A program made the position numbers and the translations under genes. Positions 46,967 through 58,438 of a stretch of 64,000 nt of DNA are shown piece by piece; the stretch's first letter is position 1, and every line of letters starts with the position of its first letter. Origin of the DNA: Pleurotus djamor (Eukaryota; Basidiomycota; Agaricomycetes; Agaricales; Pleurotaceae); assembly GCA_029747585.1 (NCBI GenBank), contig JAPEVF010000145.1, positions 1 to 64,000 on the forward strand. The letters run 5' to 3'. The notes beneath the pieces were generated by a model. That model was not told the origin of the DNA. It made no database searches and saw only the letters and a program-made list of their open reading frames with translations.

Positions 46967-47337
46967 TGCGAGGAGCCCAAACGTTCGAGTGGAGAGTACA
47001 AAGAGAGTCGAAATAAAAATGGGCGCTACTTTGGACGCTCGTTCGTTTGCCACCGAGACCCTGACTCTGACTAGTTGACCCCTCTTTAGCTCAAGAGGCG
47101 GACGACAAGAATCAAGATTTCTCCCGGTCCATCTTCCTGCAGGTCCNCCAGTTTGGCCTTCCCTGACTTTCTTGTGTGTCATTTGAATCGTCTCCCATTC
47201 TCGGTTTCTCGTTCCTAAAGGCTTCCCCTGGAACCCCTCATACATTACGGTATTAAGAATTCCGCTACCTGGCGCGAATAACAATCTACCACATACAGAC
47301 ACAGTATACAACTTGTACACAAGAAACGCTTAATGTA
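46967..47337. other. Intergenic, nothing supported
   Basis: Region between two same-strand F-box genes, with one N at 47147. No gene-like frame. Confidence 0.5.
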
Positions 47338-48945
47338 TCACTGGATCTGGGTATCCGCATTACTGATGCCTCCGTCCCAGTCAATTTCTCCCAGANCTCT
47401 GAGTGTTTTGACTTGGTGCTCGGTGATTGTCGAATTGTGGAGTACGATCTTGCGAATAGGGAAATCATTTCTTACTTCCAAAATGAACGAAGCAAGCTCA
47501 TCCGACCAGACGGAGCGATGGAGGCACAGGGTNTCCAACTCCGTAGCACTCGACTGGTCAGCTAGACACCGNAGTATNTCTTGCAAATCATCCGGGCCGC
47601 ATGCGTACAGAGTGAGNGTNCTGAGATCCCGGCATGAGGCGAGCATGGGTATGAGGANGCTAAGATCCTCATGCTCAAGATGGATGACGAATGCGATAAC
47701 GGTCTCGAATGCGATAATCTGTTGGATNCNATCTGTGGAATCTTTTAGATTGGAATACTTGACTTGAAGGTCAAGGGGNTCATCACTGATGATCGTTTCC
47801 AGCACAACATGGAAAGTATGGTCGGGGTGAATGTGTCTTTCGGTGATTTCTCGCTGTATGGTGACGGTCGGGTGTAGAGAGTCGATGCGGTAGCCAGGGG
47901 TAAGGTCTCCGTGAGGACTACAGGAGGAAAGAAGTGATGCAATATCGTAGCACGTTTGCGTGATACAGCTGTGGAAGAGTCGTAATGAGATGTTGAGCGA
48001 CGCGGNTAAGCAAANGCCCTCGAAGACTCCAACNATATCGGTGGCATACGAAGACAAGNTGAGGGTTTTGAGNCTCGGGAGNTTTATTGAGTGCGGTACA
48101 TTGATACCAGCACCGACGTAGCAGAGGATCTCGACCTTCAGGGTTTCAAGGTTCGGCGTCTGAAGCAAAATGTCGAAGAGCCATTGAAGATGGATGACAG
48201 CAGCGGGAAGCGCGCCNACGNTCATCTCTAGANGAGTTAGNGATAAGACGGGGGATGGGGGGACTGAGATGAACAGATTCCAGAANGTGAAGGTGCGGAG
48301 AGCNGGGACAAAGCTCCATTGAAACTCAAAAAAGGGAGAAGCGCTATANGCGTCGTACCACATGTTCAATTCGCTCAGATTTCGAAAGCACTGATGCTTC
48401 GCCAGCTTGAATATCTCCAACACNACTGGGGTATGATCNTTATCATGATAGCGGATGTCGAGTTTTTGAATTCGGTCGGACTGAGATAAAACCGAATCCA
48501 GAGAACCCTTCTTTATGTCCTCCACGCTGAATTGCCTTTGATCCATCTTGTAAAACGGCAGATTAAGACACAGCATAGCTTGCTTGGAGTTCCGCACCAT
48601 TTCGGAGNGATCGAAGTGCGTTGGGCAGATGCAAGCCCAGAACTGTGGGGTATTCAGGATGATTTGNCGCCAGCGGGAGCAGACATGGAGAAGTCGGGTC
48701 CAAGTCCAGTCGGTACCATCATATGGATCATATGGTTCNAAGAAGATTGCCTCCTTGGTAATGACGAATATAACAGCGAGGATCTCAGCTGGGAGGTGTG
48801 AGATAGCNGAGTATGGGTTTTGGCGTTCATGATGGTTGCTCATTTCCTGATCGACACACAGTTGGGCCTGGTGATTAGAAGACAACTAGAAATCCGATTC
48901 TTGTGGGTGTTGTGTAGGACTGGACGGAGGGGGAAGACGCACCAN
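47338..48945 (-). CDS. F-box/leucine-rich protein with many ambiguous bases, including its start codon
   Basis: The family gene structure predicts the ATG at 48943-48945, where the sequence reads (on the minus strand) NTG. It is followed by a 57-base intron (48886-48942, GTGCGT...TTTCTAG) and exon 48885-47338; 516 residues. Reads LSSNHQAQLCVDQEMSNHHE, then F-box ISHLPAEILAVIFVITKEAI and LLHVCSRW ... ILNTPQFWA. The C-terminus is LGEIDWDGG. About 30 isolated Ns are scattered through the gene, and all fall as substitutions without breaking the frame. Nearest local relative: the interrupted gene at 3250-4821. The frame stays open across all Ns, so the gene itself is probably intact. Confidence 0.8.
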
Positions 48946-49358
48946 GTTGAAGTCTTGAGAGAGCGAAGATAACGATGGAGAGGAAGGAACAATGGAGACG
49001 TTCAGCGCCACACGCATCCCCCCGCGGCAAAGTTAGGAATACCGGATCCCCTGGTCGTCTCCTAAAAGCTGTACCACTATATGTTCGCGGTTGGCGGCGG
49101 CGATTCAGTATTACGTGCTCAAGGCATTAATGCTAACGATACAAGATGGCTGAAAACTGAGAACTGAGAAACAAGAGACGAGACAGAAAGATACATAATA
49201 GAGTAGGGGGATGTGCAAAAGACGTAGAGGGGGCCCTAGAGGGGGACGGGGTTAATAGCCTCTACACCATCCCCGTATTTCACAGCGGATTTGTAAGTGA
49301 CATAAACTGTAGTCCCGTCCCCCCGCCACCGCTTTTAAGGTTCCTTCTAGGATACTCA
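48946..49358. other. Intergenic, nothing supported
   Basis: Upstream of the ambiguous F-box gene and downstream of an unassigned-family gene. No frame or motif recognised. Confidence 0.5.
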
Positions 49359-50300
49359 TCATGTCCTGAAAACCGCGTTGACCTTGACTTCTTTGTCAAA
49401 ATTGTCCTGGACGGGATGGGAAGAGAACGATGAATTCGAGACCGGTTCAGAATAATGATATCACTCACACCAGTACTCCGGAGTTGGAAAGCTTATGGTC
49501 AGAAAAAAAAGACGTTAGATCAACATTCGCGGGGGTAAAAGAACAGAAAGGAAGAGCCATACTGAAGGGTACCTCTTCGAGCGACGAAAGTCGGTATACG
49601 GACAGCGCAGAGAATGGGTAACGGGTGTCCTATGTAGCATGATTGAGTTCATACGTTCGAACGGATCGTTGCGCGAAAAGCTCACCGAAGATGTGCCGGA
49701 TTTAATTTGCCAGCCATGACTTCCATCACCGTAGTCCTCAGCAGCGAGGTACTCAAATTTGTTGAGAGAAAACTCGTCTTCGAAACTAGCGGTGAACGAG
49801 ACAGGCTCGTTTCCGTTGCTCTGGAACATTTGCATGGTCTGCTTCAACGAGATGGGGTCTGAATGACTCAGTTAAATGGGAAATTGATGGATATATGACG
49901 TGATATGCTTACAAGTTCGACGCGTATCATCCTTGGTGTAGCTCTCCTGTGACGGAAAGTGCTTGACCAGTTCCACCTTGTTGTTCGGGAACTTGACATA
50001 GAACTTGAGGTCGTCCGTCCACTGGAAGCAGAATCCCCTGTGGGCGAGGACGATGAAGACGAGGCCTCCGTTCTTTTTGAAGTCCCTATCGGGTTTCGCG
50101 TTGACCGTGTAGACGTAGGCGTCGACTTTCCAAGAGATGCTGGCTTTGGAGAATTTACGGTTATCCAGTACAACGTGAGAGTCGCTGTGTGATCGAAGTC
50201 AACGTCAGGCGCAGCGGGATTCGTTGGCCAAGACACAGAGTACATACAGTCTGAACCATGATGTTTCGATGGGTGGAAAAAGACTGTTGTTGTACGGCAT
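49359..50300 (-). CDS. Unassigned six/seven-exon family, copy 3
   Basis: ATG at 50298-50300 gives MPYNNSLFPPIETSWFRL, with almost no leader compared with copies 1 and 5. Exon 2: FSKASISWKVDAYVYTVNAK, GGLVFIVLAHRGFCFQW, KFYVKFPNNKVELVKHFPS and TRRT. Exon 3: QTMQMFQSNGNEPVSF, FEDEFSLNKFEYLAAEDYGD and GWQIKSGTSS. Short exons: RYPFSALSVYRLSSLEEVPF, then FQLRSTG; the last exon is DNFDKEVKVNAVFRT, stop 49359-49361. All splice joins use GT-AG and keep frame, so the copy looks functional. Composition is that of a soluble beta-rich protein; I infer no signal peptide. Tandem with copy 4 on the same strand. Confidence 0.72.
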
Positions 50301-50463
50301 GAGAGTGTGTCTGCGAGCACGGAAAGAATGACACGATGAGTTGATACTGGTCGCTCTCGTCCATTGGAACTACCTTGCGATTTTATGCGTGCACCGCGTA
50401 TCATTTGATCATGTAGAGTACATCTTCTTGAGCGTGATAGTTACATAAATTTCCGCAATGCCG

Positions 50464-50800
50464 TGCGGCTTAGTAGGACGGGTACTGGGAGCTACCTTGC
50501 GCATTCCCGGCGTTACCCTGTCTCCGAATTCCAGAATACGCAGGAGAAAGGGATGCGATTCCAGGGCCCAGAGGTGGTGCAACACAGCCCCCCGCGACGT
50601 TGAGAAGACAAGGCGTAGAAGGAAGGAGTCTCTGTAAAGTTTTGAGAGAAAGGTCAGCGCAGAAGTTTAACAATAACGACGAAGTCACGCTGAAACTCAC
50701 TGAGAGTACCGTCTCGCCAGCTCTGAAATGGTAACACGCGTGGCGTGTGGCTATGTCGAGCCCAATTTCTGTATAGAATGTCCCGAGTGGTACTAGAGCC
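50464..50800 (-). other. Possible small coding fragment
   Basis: The minus strand reads GTFYTEIGLDIATRHACYHF and RAGETVLS, then a consensus donor (GTGAGT) and an acceptor (TTTACAG), then a Gly/Pro/Ser-rich tail ending QGSSQYPSY before a stop. The join and tail look gene-like, but no start or upstream exon could be found as far as 51130. It may be the 3' end of a decayed gene between unassigned-family copies 3 and 4. The rest of 50301-51478 shows nothing supported. Confidence 0.25.
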
Positions 50801-51478
50801 TCAAGTTAGTCATGAGGCCTGAGGCGTCGTGTAGGTCGTCTAGACCTACTTGAAACGTTCTCAGAAGACCACCTCATCAGAACTGAAGCTGTGTCATCGT
50901 CTGAAGAGTTGGCGAGGTGAGATCCAGCCCCTCTTAGGGCGCAGAGGAGCGTCAAAGGTATGGTCCCTCCCAAAGACAGGGAGGAAGGAAAGCCCAATGG
51001 GCATGAGAGTGGAATCAAAGGAACAGGTGATTTTTGAACTGCACTACAAAAACTTGCCGTTCTCGACTGACTTAGCGGAATGCATTCCCACACTCAGTAG
51101 GACTTTCTCACGGACAATGGAGTCTCGCTAACCGATGAATCGTGAAAATTATCAGATTCCATGTTCTAAGCTCTATGAACCTTACCATAATCTATATCAA
51201 TACGTCTTATGACCTCGAACGCTGTGTCACGGAATGAGCAGAAAGTCTCCTTGTATTGAAATCGTAGTTATGATGAACGGATGATAAGTCATCGAAAATG
51301 TTCTCACGGTCAACAAAGCTACCGAAAAGATACTTACTCTACTCTAAGTAGGCTAAGGTTGGATTCGCCAATCGCGGCGTGAAAAGCTGGCGAGCAAAGA
51401 AAGTTACATGGAAATTCTCTGCAGTTGTAACCTTTCGATCCACCACCACCGCTTTCGTATTTCCCTTTGGCCGAGCTA

Positions 51479-52410
51479 TCACGCCTTGAATACCGCGTTG
51501 ATATTGACGCTTTTTTCAAAGCGAGACTGGAGGGGACGACAATAGCATGCTGAATTCGACACCTTTCATATTCAAATATTCAACACTCACATCATCATCG
51601 AACAGGAAAGCTAGAGGTAAAACAAAAACGCTTCACATGGTTATCTGTTAATAGAGAAGGGTATCCGCACTGAAAGGGATCTCTTCGAGGGAAGAGAGTC
51701 GGTACACAGAGAGTGCGGAGAGTGTATAGTCAGATGCCTATGAAATTTGAATCACGTCGAGGCGATGCGATACATTGTGCGGTAGAACACACCGATGAGC
51801 CTGAGCGATCTTGATCAGGTTTAACGCTCCAAATATGAGATCCTTCTCCATTTTGATCTGAAGGCAGATACTCAAAGTCATTGAGGGAGAATCTATCTTC
51901 GTAGCCAGCGGAAAATGAGATCGGTTCGTTTCCATTATTCTGGAACATTTGCATCGTCTGTTTGAAGTTGATCGAGTCTACACAGTAGGGTCAGTTCCAA
52001 GAGTTCAAGCGTACTCAGCATGTCTTGCTCACAAGTTCGGCGTGACCCATCCTGCGTGTGGCTATCCTGCGCGGGAAGGTGCTTGACGAGTTCCACCTTC
52101 TCGGCGGGGAAAATAACGCCGAATCTGATCCTACCTGTCCAATGAAGGCATAATGCCCTGTGGACAAGCACGACGAAGATAAGTCCTCCATTGTTTTTGA
52201 AGTGTCTATCGGGTCTTGCATTAACTGTATAGATGTATGCATCGACTCGCCAAGTGATTTTAGAGTTGGGGAACCAATGGTTATCCCAAATGACGTGAGG
52301 GTCTCTGCGGGGTCGAAGTCCAGGTAAGATGTCGGGACTTATCAACGAACTCGCACATACAGCCTGAACCATGTTGTGCCGATGGGCGGGAAGAGGTTAT
52401 GATTGTACAT
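51479..52410 (-). CDS. Unassigned six/seven-exon family, copy 4
   Basis: ATG at 52408-52410 (MYNHNLFPPIGTTWFRL). Exon 2: NSKITWRVDAYIYTVNARPD, GGLIFVVLVHRALCLHW, IFPAEKVELVKHLPAQ, SRRT. Exon 3: QTMQMFQNNGNEPISF, AGYEDRFSLNDFEYLPSD, IWSVKPDQDRSGSS. Then YTLSALSVYRLSSLEEIPF, FLFDDD, and the last exon RFEKSVNINAVFKA with stop at 51479-51481. Introns are GT-AG and in phase. It is most similar to copy 3, its same-strand neighbour, which suggests local tandem duplication. No known family recognised; intact as far as can be seen. Confidence 0.72.
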
Positions 52411-52944
52411 CAGAGGGAGAATGTGAGTGTGGATTGAATACGATGATCTTCGTTCCAGGTAGCGACTTGTGACTTTATATTTGTACTTTACTCTACGCCA
52501 TTAGGGCACGATTCTGTACGCTGTAGTGGGAAGGATGCTGACAGCGCCGGTTACCTTGTTCCGGATTCCATAAGATGGATGTGATGCACTGCCCTATGAT
52601 GCGCAGAAGTTACATATCAGTTTCCACNAAAAAAGGACAATATGATTTGGACTACATGTCGCAATTGTCCAAACACGGATGCCGTCCGCAGCGGTAGTAT
52701 GATGGCACCATCTGCTCAAGGTCCGAGATCGCGAGACTGCGCTTCCACTGTCTACAGCTGCCAGGGGTGTTGTCTCGCTAGGCAAGCCGTCTGTCTAGGT
52801 GCGGCAAAGAAAAAAAGATATCGCGCATTTTCGTTAAATCCGCAGGATAGAGTAAGTCAATGAAAGTATGGGGAAGAAATTCCATCCAGTCCTCGCCCAC
52901 TTGGAAGTCAGTGCACGCCCACTATCTGATACCATAAAGGCACC
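52411..52944. other. Intergenic, nothing supported
   Basis: Holds an N followed by six As (52628-52634) and frames of up to 73 codons without motif. Confidence 0.5.
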
Positions 52945-54963
52945 CTAGTACAAGCTCCTAAACACATCCAGCGGAGGTCGTCCGTACGTATTCTGAAAAA
53001 TCACAAGAAATCGTCAGAAAACACAAGGATATTTGATGAGAAACCTCTGAAAGACTCACATGCGGCGCGGGTTTATTCCCCAACACTTCCTCGATCTTCT
53101 CCAGCACGTCCGGTGTCAGTTTCGGTATCACCTCTAACGCTTTGAGGTTATCGATGATTTGCTCGGGCTTTGAGGCGCCGAGGATGACGGTTGATGTGTT
53201 GGGGTTTTTGGCGATCCAGGCGAGGGCTAGGGCGGTGATGGAGCATCCGAGTTCTATGATCAAGTTGGAAGAGTCAGAACGATGCGGGGTAGGGATATGT
53301 GAGAAAAGAGAAACGAAAATTGAAGATTGAAAACGAGAAATGAGAAATGAGAGAATGAAAATTGAGAAGTGAAAAATTAGAAATGAGAAACGAAAGATGA
53401 GACGTGTGATGGGAGGATCCCAAGGAGGGAGTGACGTACCTTTCTCAGCCAACTCCGTCAACGCCTTTACCTTCTTAATCTTCTCAGCGCCTTCCGTCCC
53501 CTCTCCGTGAAGTTTCCCGATAGTATCCTTGAAGAAGGCCGCGTTCCTATCGAACCTCGAGCCACCTGGTATACCGTTGTTGTACTACAAACGACGATTT
53601 GATTACTTCTCGGGCTGAGGAAAGGAAGACGAAGATAGGCTTACCTTCCCAGTGAGTATACCCTTGTCAAGGGCTGAGTAGACGGTCGTGGCGTAGCCGT
53701 ATTTTTTGTACAGTTGTCTACACAAGGAAGTATTGAACGGTCAGCCGTGTGATAGGTACTGGGGGAGGGATGGAGGACGTACTTGTATTCTTTTTCTGGC
53801 CGTTCGCGATGGAACATACTACAAGAGAGGTAGGTGTTAATTAGTAGCGAGCGGTTGAAAATGAAGGCAACGTACTTGTGTTGACATTGTTCCGCGATGG
53901 GTGGTACGAGACCTAGCTTGGATGCGATATCTACCGGTTCAAGAAGTCAGTGGGTGTCCTAAGAAGTAGACAAGCTAGACAGGTGAGGGTAGAGGTAAAG
54001 CAAAGACGTACGGTGAGCTTCTTCGATTTCCTCTGCATCCCATTCTGACGTTCCCCAGTAAAACGCCTAGATGCAGATCAATTTGAGGACACAAGAAGAG
54101 ACGAAGAGCTTTGAGGTACAACGTACCCAGCCTTGGTCAATAACGAAGTTGAACGCCCTAACGACTTCCTCCATGGGCACTATGATGCGTAGGATAAGTC
54201 AAAATGGGAAGGGAGATGCATCAGGTTGCAAGACGTACCATTCTTATCTGACCGATGCGCAAAGATCACATCGACATAGTCCATCTGAAGCCGTTGAAGG
54301 GATTCCTTCGTTCCTTCGATGATACTGGCAAAACGTAGGCACGTCTCAGTTCATAAGTAGAAATAAGAAGCCAGCGACAAAACTCAACTGTTTTCTCGAC
54401 AAACCACCTGCATTCGGACCGGGCCTGACGCCCCAAAAGATCTTGGTAGTAATTACGAGATCGCTTCGCCTGAAACCGAGTTCTTTGATAACGCGTCCCC
54501 TGCATGACGTATCTGGATTAGAATAATTTATGGTAATGGTGATTTCAACGACAGAAAATTAGACGGTTCGGGAGCGGAGGAAGGAACTGGTTGAAGGGGA
54601 GAAGTACGTACATTTCCACCTCGGATTTTCCTTTTGAATATTCCTCAGCGGTATCGAACATGTTGATGCCGTTTTCAAAGGCGGTTTTGATGATATCCTG
54701 TTGAATTGAATGGTCGATGTTGGCGCATCGTTACACAAATTCAACATGAACACACGTACTTTCACCGGATCTCCGACGACTGTTCCACCAAGGGTAAGCC
54801 CTGAGATCGGTTTGAGCATCGTTACCAGTAAGATTATGCCTGGAACCGGGTACGCACATCCTCCGAGGGAGAACACTGGAACTCTCAGTCCACTGGGGCC
54901 TAGTCGTCGAAATGGCATGCCTTTAGGATCGTATTCCATCTTCACTTCGGAGGAGGAAGACAT
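52945..54963 (-). CDS. Aldo-keto reductase, potassium-channel beta-subunit-like
   Basis: Spliced into about ten short exons from ATG 54961-54963 to the stop at 52945-52947. Segments: MPFRRLGPSGLRVPVFSLGG, FENGINMFDTAEEYSKGKSE, VIKELGFRRSDLVITTKIFW, SLQRLQMDYVDVIFAHRSD, FVIDQGWAFYWGTSEWDAEE, PIAEQCQHNMFHRERPEKEY, and ITALALAWIAKNPNTSTVIL followed by GASKPEQIIDNL. The AKR catalytic tetrad is visible as Asp and Tyr in FDTAEEY, Lys in TTKIF and His in IFAHRSD. The GASKPEQ loop is the usual cofactor-phosphate site. The family reduces aldehydes and ketones with NADPH; the WGTSEWDAEEI pattern and overall length fit the AKR6/Kv-beta-like fungal group. It is the only ordinary metabolic enzyme in the window. 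One intron (about 53256-53438) is unusually long. Confidence 0.9.
53320..53405. repeat. Degenerate short-period repeat inside an intron
   Basis: On the plus strand a roughly 10-base unit like GAAAATTGA / GAGAAATGA repeats imperfectly about eight times. On the coding (minus) strand it is a TTTCTCATTT pyrimidine-rich array inside the penultimate large intron of the aldo-keto reductase gene. It accounts for most of that intron's extra length. Confidence 0.7.
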
Positions 54964-55445
54964 AAATTCGTTTCGAACTTAGATAACACGGAAAAATACT
55001 AGGGGGAGAGGGGGGGATACGGGGGAGGTTCAAGTCATGGGAGATCTTGACTTCGGTTATTTATGCTCTTCCAGGAGGTGGGGACGATGTGTGAGATTTA
55101 CTATCAGCTTGTGAAGTTCGAGTCATTCTTGGGTAGGTGAGAAAGGTCCTATGACGCCAGCGGACAGTCAGCAGAACATAAGGAACGTTCAGAAGATGGT
55201 GGAAGCGGACAGGAATGGAGAATCCTCGGGCCGGAGGTATTCAGCCACGTGAGGTCCACGCGAGACGAGCGTCTACTGTAGACGCGCTTCCAAACTTCAA
55301 AAAAACCTTGGACCGCAACTTCGTTTGAACTTCGACGGTGTTCTTTTGTCTTGAATTACTCTTTTCAAACCCACCGAAGTCAATCGCCGGACTCCAAGTC
55401 CAGCGCAAACCGCTGGCAAATCGTCTCCAATCCAGATTCTGAGCT

Positions 55446-56694
55446 AATGATTTTAGAGTTGCGTGATTTCCTGAATCTCCCGGTCGATGTCGTCTATCAA
55501 ATCCTCCAACATATCAACGCTGAAGATGCATTGATGCTGCTGCGGGTTCCGTCCCTTCGAGCTCTTATTTGCCCAAGTTCTTCCGAGATCGCAACACCTC
55601 TATGGCGGTACTGGATACGCATCGAAGGAGCGCCAGAGTGCCCCGAGGGCATAAATATTCTCAGATGGGCGGACGTACTGTTCGGGGAGCATATCTGCGA
55701 CGTACGACTTCCTTTGAATCGGATACTCGCCCATCTAGCTCACATGACATTGGTAGACATGTGGTCATCTCGACACCCCTCCTGAACCCCGGCTTTTACG
55801 AAGAATATGTGTGCATTGTCGATCCCATCCTAATCTGTGAGGTTTCTTGCTCTCATGTCTTTTCTCTAGCTGAGGTACCTCCCTAAGTATCATAGCCTCC
55901 GCTGTGAAGCTGCCACCGCCCCCATCACCACAATTACCCCATGCTCAAATCTCGTCTCCTGAGGAGAACCTGCCACCTTTGTGCACTCCCGACATAGATA
56001 TGTCTGAGGTCTGCCTTTCGTTGACCATCCCCAGGCATCCTTCATCTGTTCGTCATGCCCGAAGAATAACTATCCGCGCGATCTATCTGGCGCCAGAATG
56101 GTTTACAGTACGCGCGAAACTCGGGCAGCAGGCGGCATCGCCGACGCTTTCGCGGGATGGGAGTCGGTTCGATGACGCGGTGGGCGCTGATGAGAAATTG
56201 GGCCTCATTGAACGGATGAAGCCAGAGACCGTGAAGTACTTGGAGAGGAGGAAAAGGCTGGTAACCGATGTTTATCTAGTACGTACTCTCATACGGCCTT
56301 TGGACACCCAATTTTGACATCGTATAGAAAGAAACCGCCCTCATGAAATGGATCAACCAGTACCGCGATCTAGAGAAACCATCTAGGGTAGCTGCGCAAA
56401 ACATTTTGCTCGCGGAGTAAGCCCTTACTACTCTTGACCGCCTTGGTTATCTAAATGAGGACTATCCCCAGTCTAATGTCTCGTTTGCTCGCTCTTGGGT
56501 ATGACAAAGTCATGATCGAATACGTGTTGGAAAATCCGTACCAGTACTTCACCCCCACTTTGCGCCATTATGACGGTACGTTGAATCTCTTATCTGCTTA
56601 CCTCTTCATGCGACTCATTGTTCATTTAGAATACATGTCTGAGAGGATTTTGCTACACATGGACCCCCTCCTCAGTCTATGCCGCGCTCGATGA
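55446..56694 (+). CDS. Small multi-exon F-box protein with Cys motif, copy 3
   Basis: ATG at 55446-55448 (MILELRDFLNLPVDVVYQIL), then QHINAEDALMLLRVPSLRAL, WRYWIRIEGAPECPEG and LRWADVLFGEHICDV. Exon 2: CGHLDTPPEPRLLRRICVHC. Later SEVCLSLTIPRHP, YLAPEWFTVRAKL and YLERRKRLVTDVYLV; exon ETALMKWINQYRDLEKPS; exon LALGYDKVMIEYVLENP and YFTPTLRHYD; last exon EYMSERILLHMDPLL, stop at 56692-56694. The last intron has no stop in frame, so its retention would simply lengthen the protein. Closest to copy 1 at 30308-31552 (shared LELR, RALI, EIATPLW). It is divergent from the aldo-keto reductase, with about 480 bases between starts. Confidence 0.7.
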
Positions 56695-57318
56695 TACTGG
56701 GTAAAGACGATGAACTGAAGCCAGAATAGTGGTGACAGTGGATGTGGATAGGGAATAAGCGTCTTCGGAAGTGTAACCACCGTCTACCGAACTCACCGTG
56801 TAGTGCATGGACCAATCCAAACTCTAGTCCGAGACGGTCTCTGCGCCCGAAGTTCTTATTTCCCCCGCCACTTGATCCTGTGCTATTGAGGACACGTTCT
56901 CACACACTTGCAAGGCCCACCAAAGGAGGTAACTCATCTCCGAGTTACTGTCAGTGTTGCTCACCCTTTTCGCAGTGACCTCAGATTTCTTGGCCCATGA
57001 ATTCGCATCAGTGGAATATCTGGATCCTTGCGTTCAACATACCTTCTAGAATATCTAGAACCCAGAAATTAACGGATGACATTTTTATTTCCACCTGCGC
57101 CATCTGGAATCAGATAAGTGATCGCCCAAGAGTGTTTATCGTGTTCTACCTCTTTCTATTTTCTCCGGGATTATCGTGCTCCGGACTCAAGGCTCGCGAA
57201 AGCACAGCCTTTGACCACGACCAGTACGCCGGTCAATGACGCGATAAGGTAGTGTAGGCGACCTATATATGCCTGGCACGACATCCAGCTCAATATCAGT
57301 ATCGAGGCTTTCTTCGCA
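56695..57318. other. Intergenic, nothing supported
   Basis: Between two plus-strand genes. Short frames only; no RNA gene or repeat recognised. Confidence 0.45.
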
Positions 57319-58438
57319 ATGGCTAGCAACGAGTCTGACTCTACTACCCCCTCTGCTCAGACTCCCATTCTGTTGGATTCGGTTTCCCTCGACCAAGATG
57401 ATGCTGCCCCCACAGCCGACGCCGACGATGGCGTCGATCTTGCGCCGCTGTCAATGGGGGGCTCCCTTTCTTCAAGGTATAACAACAAGCTCTTTCCACC
57501 GATAGGGACTTCGTGGTGGAGAATGTAGGTACCCGTTCTCCGCATCCCTCCACACTTTCCGTTGGGGACGGGTTTCTCACCGATTAATTGCCAGGGATTC
57601 CTACCAGGTGTGGAAGAACAAGGAGGTCACCGGCGGTACATTCATTACTTGGGAGTTCGACGCGTATATTTACGCCGTTAACGCGCGTCCTGATCGAAAG
57701 TTCCGGGACAATGGAGGTCTGGTGTACATTATTCTCGCTCATAGGGGATTCTGCTACCAGTGGCACTTGCACGAAATCAAATTCTGGGTTAAGTTCCCGA
57801 ATGACAAACTCACCCTCGTGAAACACTTTCCCGTTGAAGACGATTACGACGAAGCTCCTCCGCGCGGACGTCGTCACGAGCCTGATCCTATGCGTAGGAC
57901 CTGTGAGTCCTTTCTACGTTCAGCGCTTTGGTGTTTCTTCTGAAGGAAAATTCGATCCATCCCTGCAGATCCAATTTCTTTCCAGCAGACGATGCAGATG
58001 TTCAGATCGAACGGAAACGAACCGTTTTCATTTGACGCTGGGTATGAAGATTCCCTTTCCCTTGAGAAGGGATACGTATACCGTGCCGTCCAAGAATGGG
58101 ATGAATGGAATGGCTGGATGATAAAGCCTGATAACAACGCTGTAGGTCCTAACGGAAATGGCTTCAACTTGAACGCGAGAACTCAATATCCTTTCCAGGA
58201 AGGGAAGGCGCAGTACCCTTTGACAGCGGTGTCCGTGTATCGCGCAGAGCGCCCGAGACGGATGGATATGGGTGCGAAACTAAGTATATTTCTCTGGAAT
58301 GGCGCTTCTAACTGTTCCGCTTCTTCAGAATTCTTACTCGAGGCTGGTAGTGTGAGTTCAGTTTTAATTCATGTGCTGGCTAGCTGATGTCAGATGGTTG
58401 GCCCATCAAGGATCAAGTACGCACCAGCCGCTTTATAG
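57319..58438 (+). CDS. Unassigned six/seven-exon family, copy 5
   Basis: ATG at 57319. The longest leader of the five: acidic and Ser/Ala-rich (about 55 residues), then RYNNKLFPPIGTSWWRM. Exon 2: FITWEFDAYIYAVNARPDRK, GGLVYIILAHRGFCYQW, KFWVKFPNDKLTLVKHFPV, then an Arg-rich PRGRRHEPDPMRRT. Exon 3: QQTMQMFRSNGNEPFSFDAG and YEDSLSLEKGYVYRA, WMIKPDNNA. Exon 4: YPLTAVSVYRAERPRRMDM. Then EFLLEAGS and a short tail with stop 58436-58438. The C-terminal exons are the least certain, because the usual INAVF ending is replaced by RIKYAPAAL. It is next to Cys-motif F-box copies 3 and 4. Confidence 0.68.
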
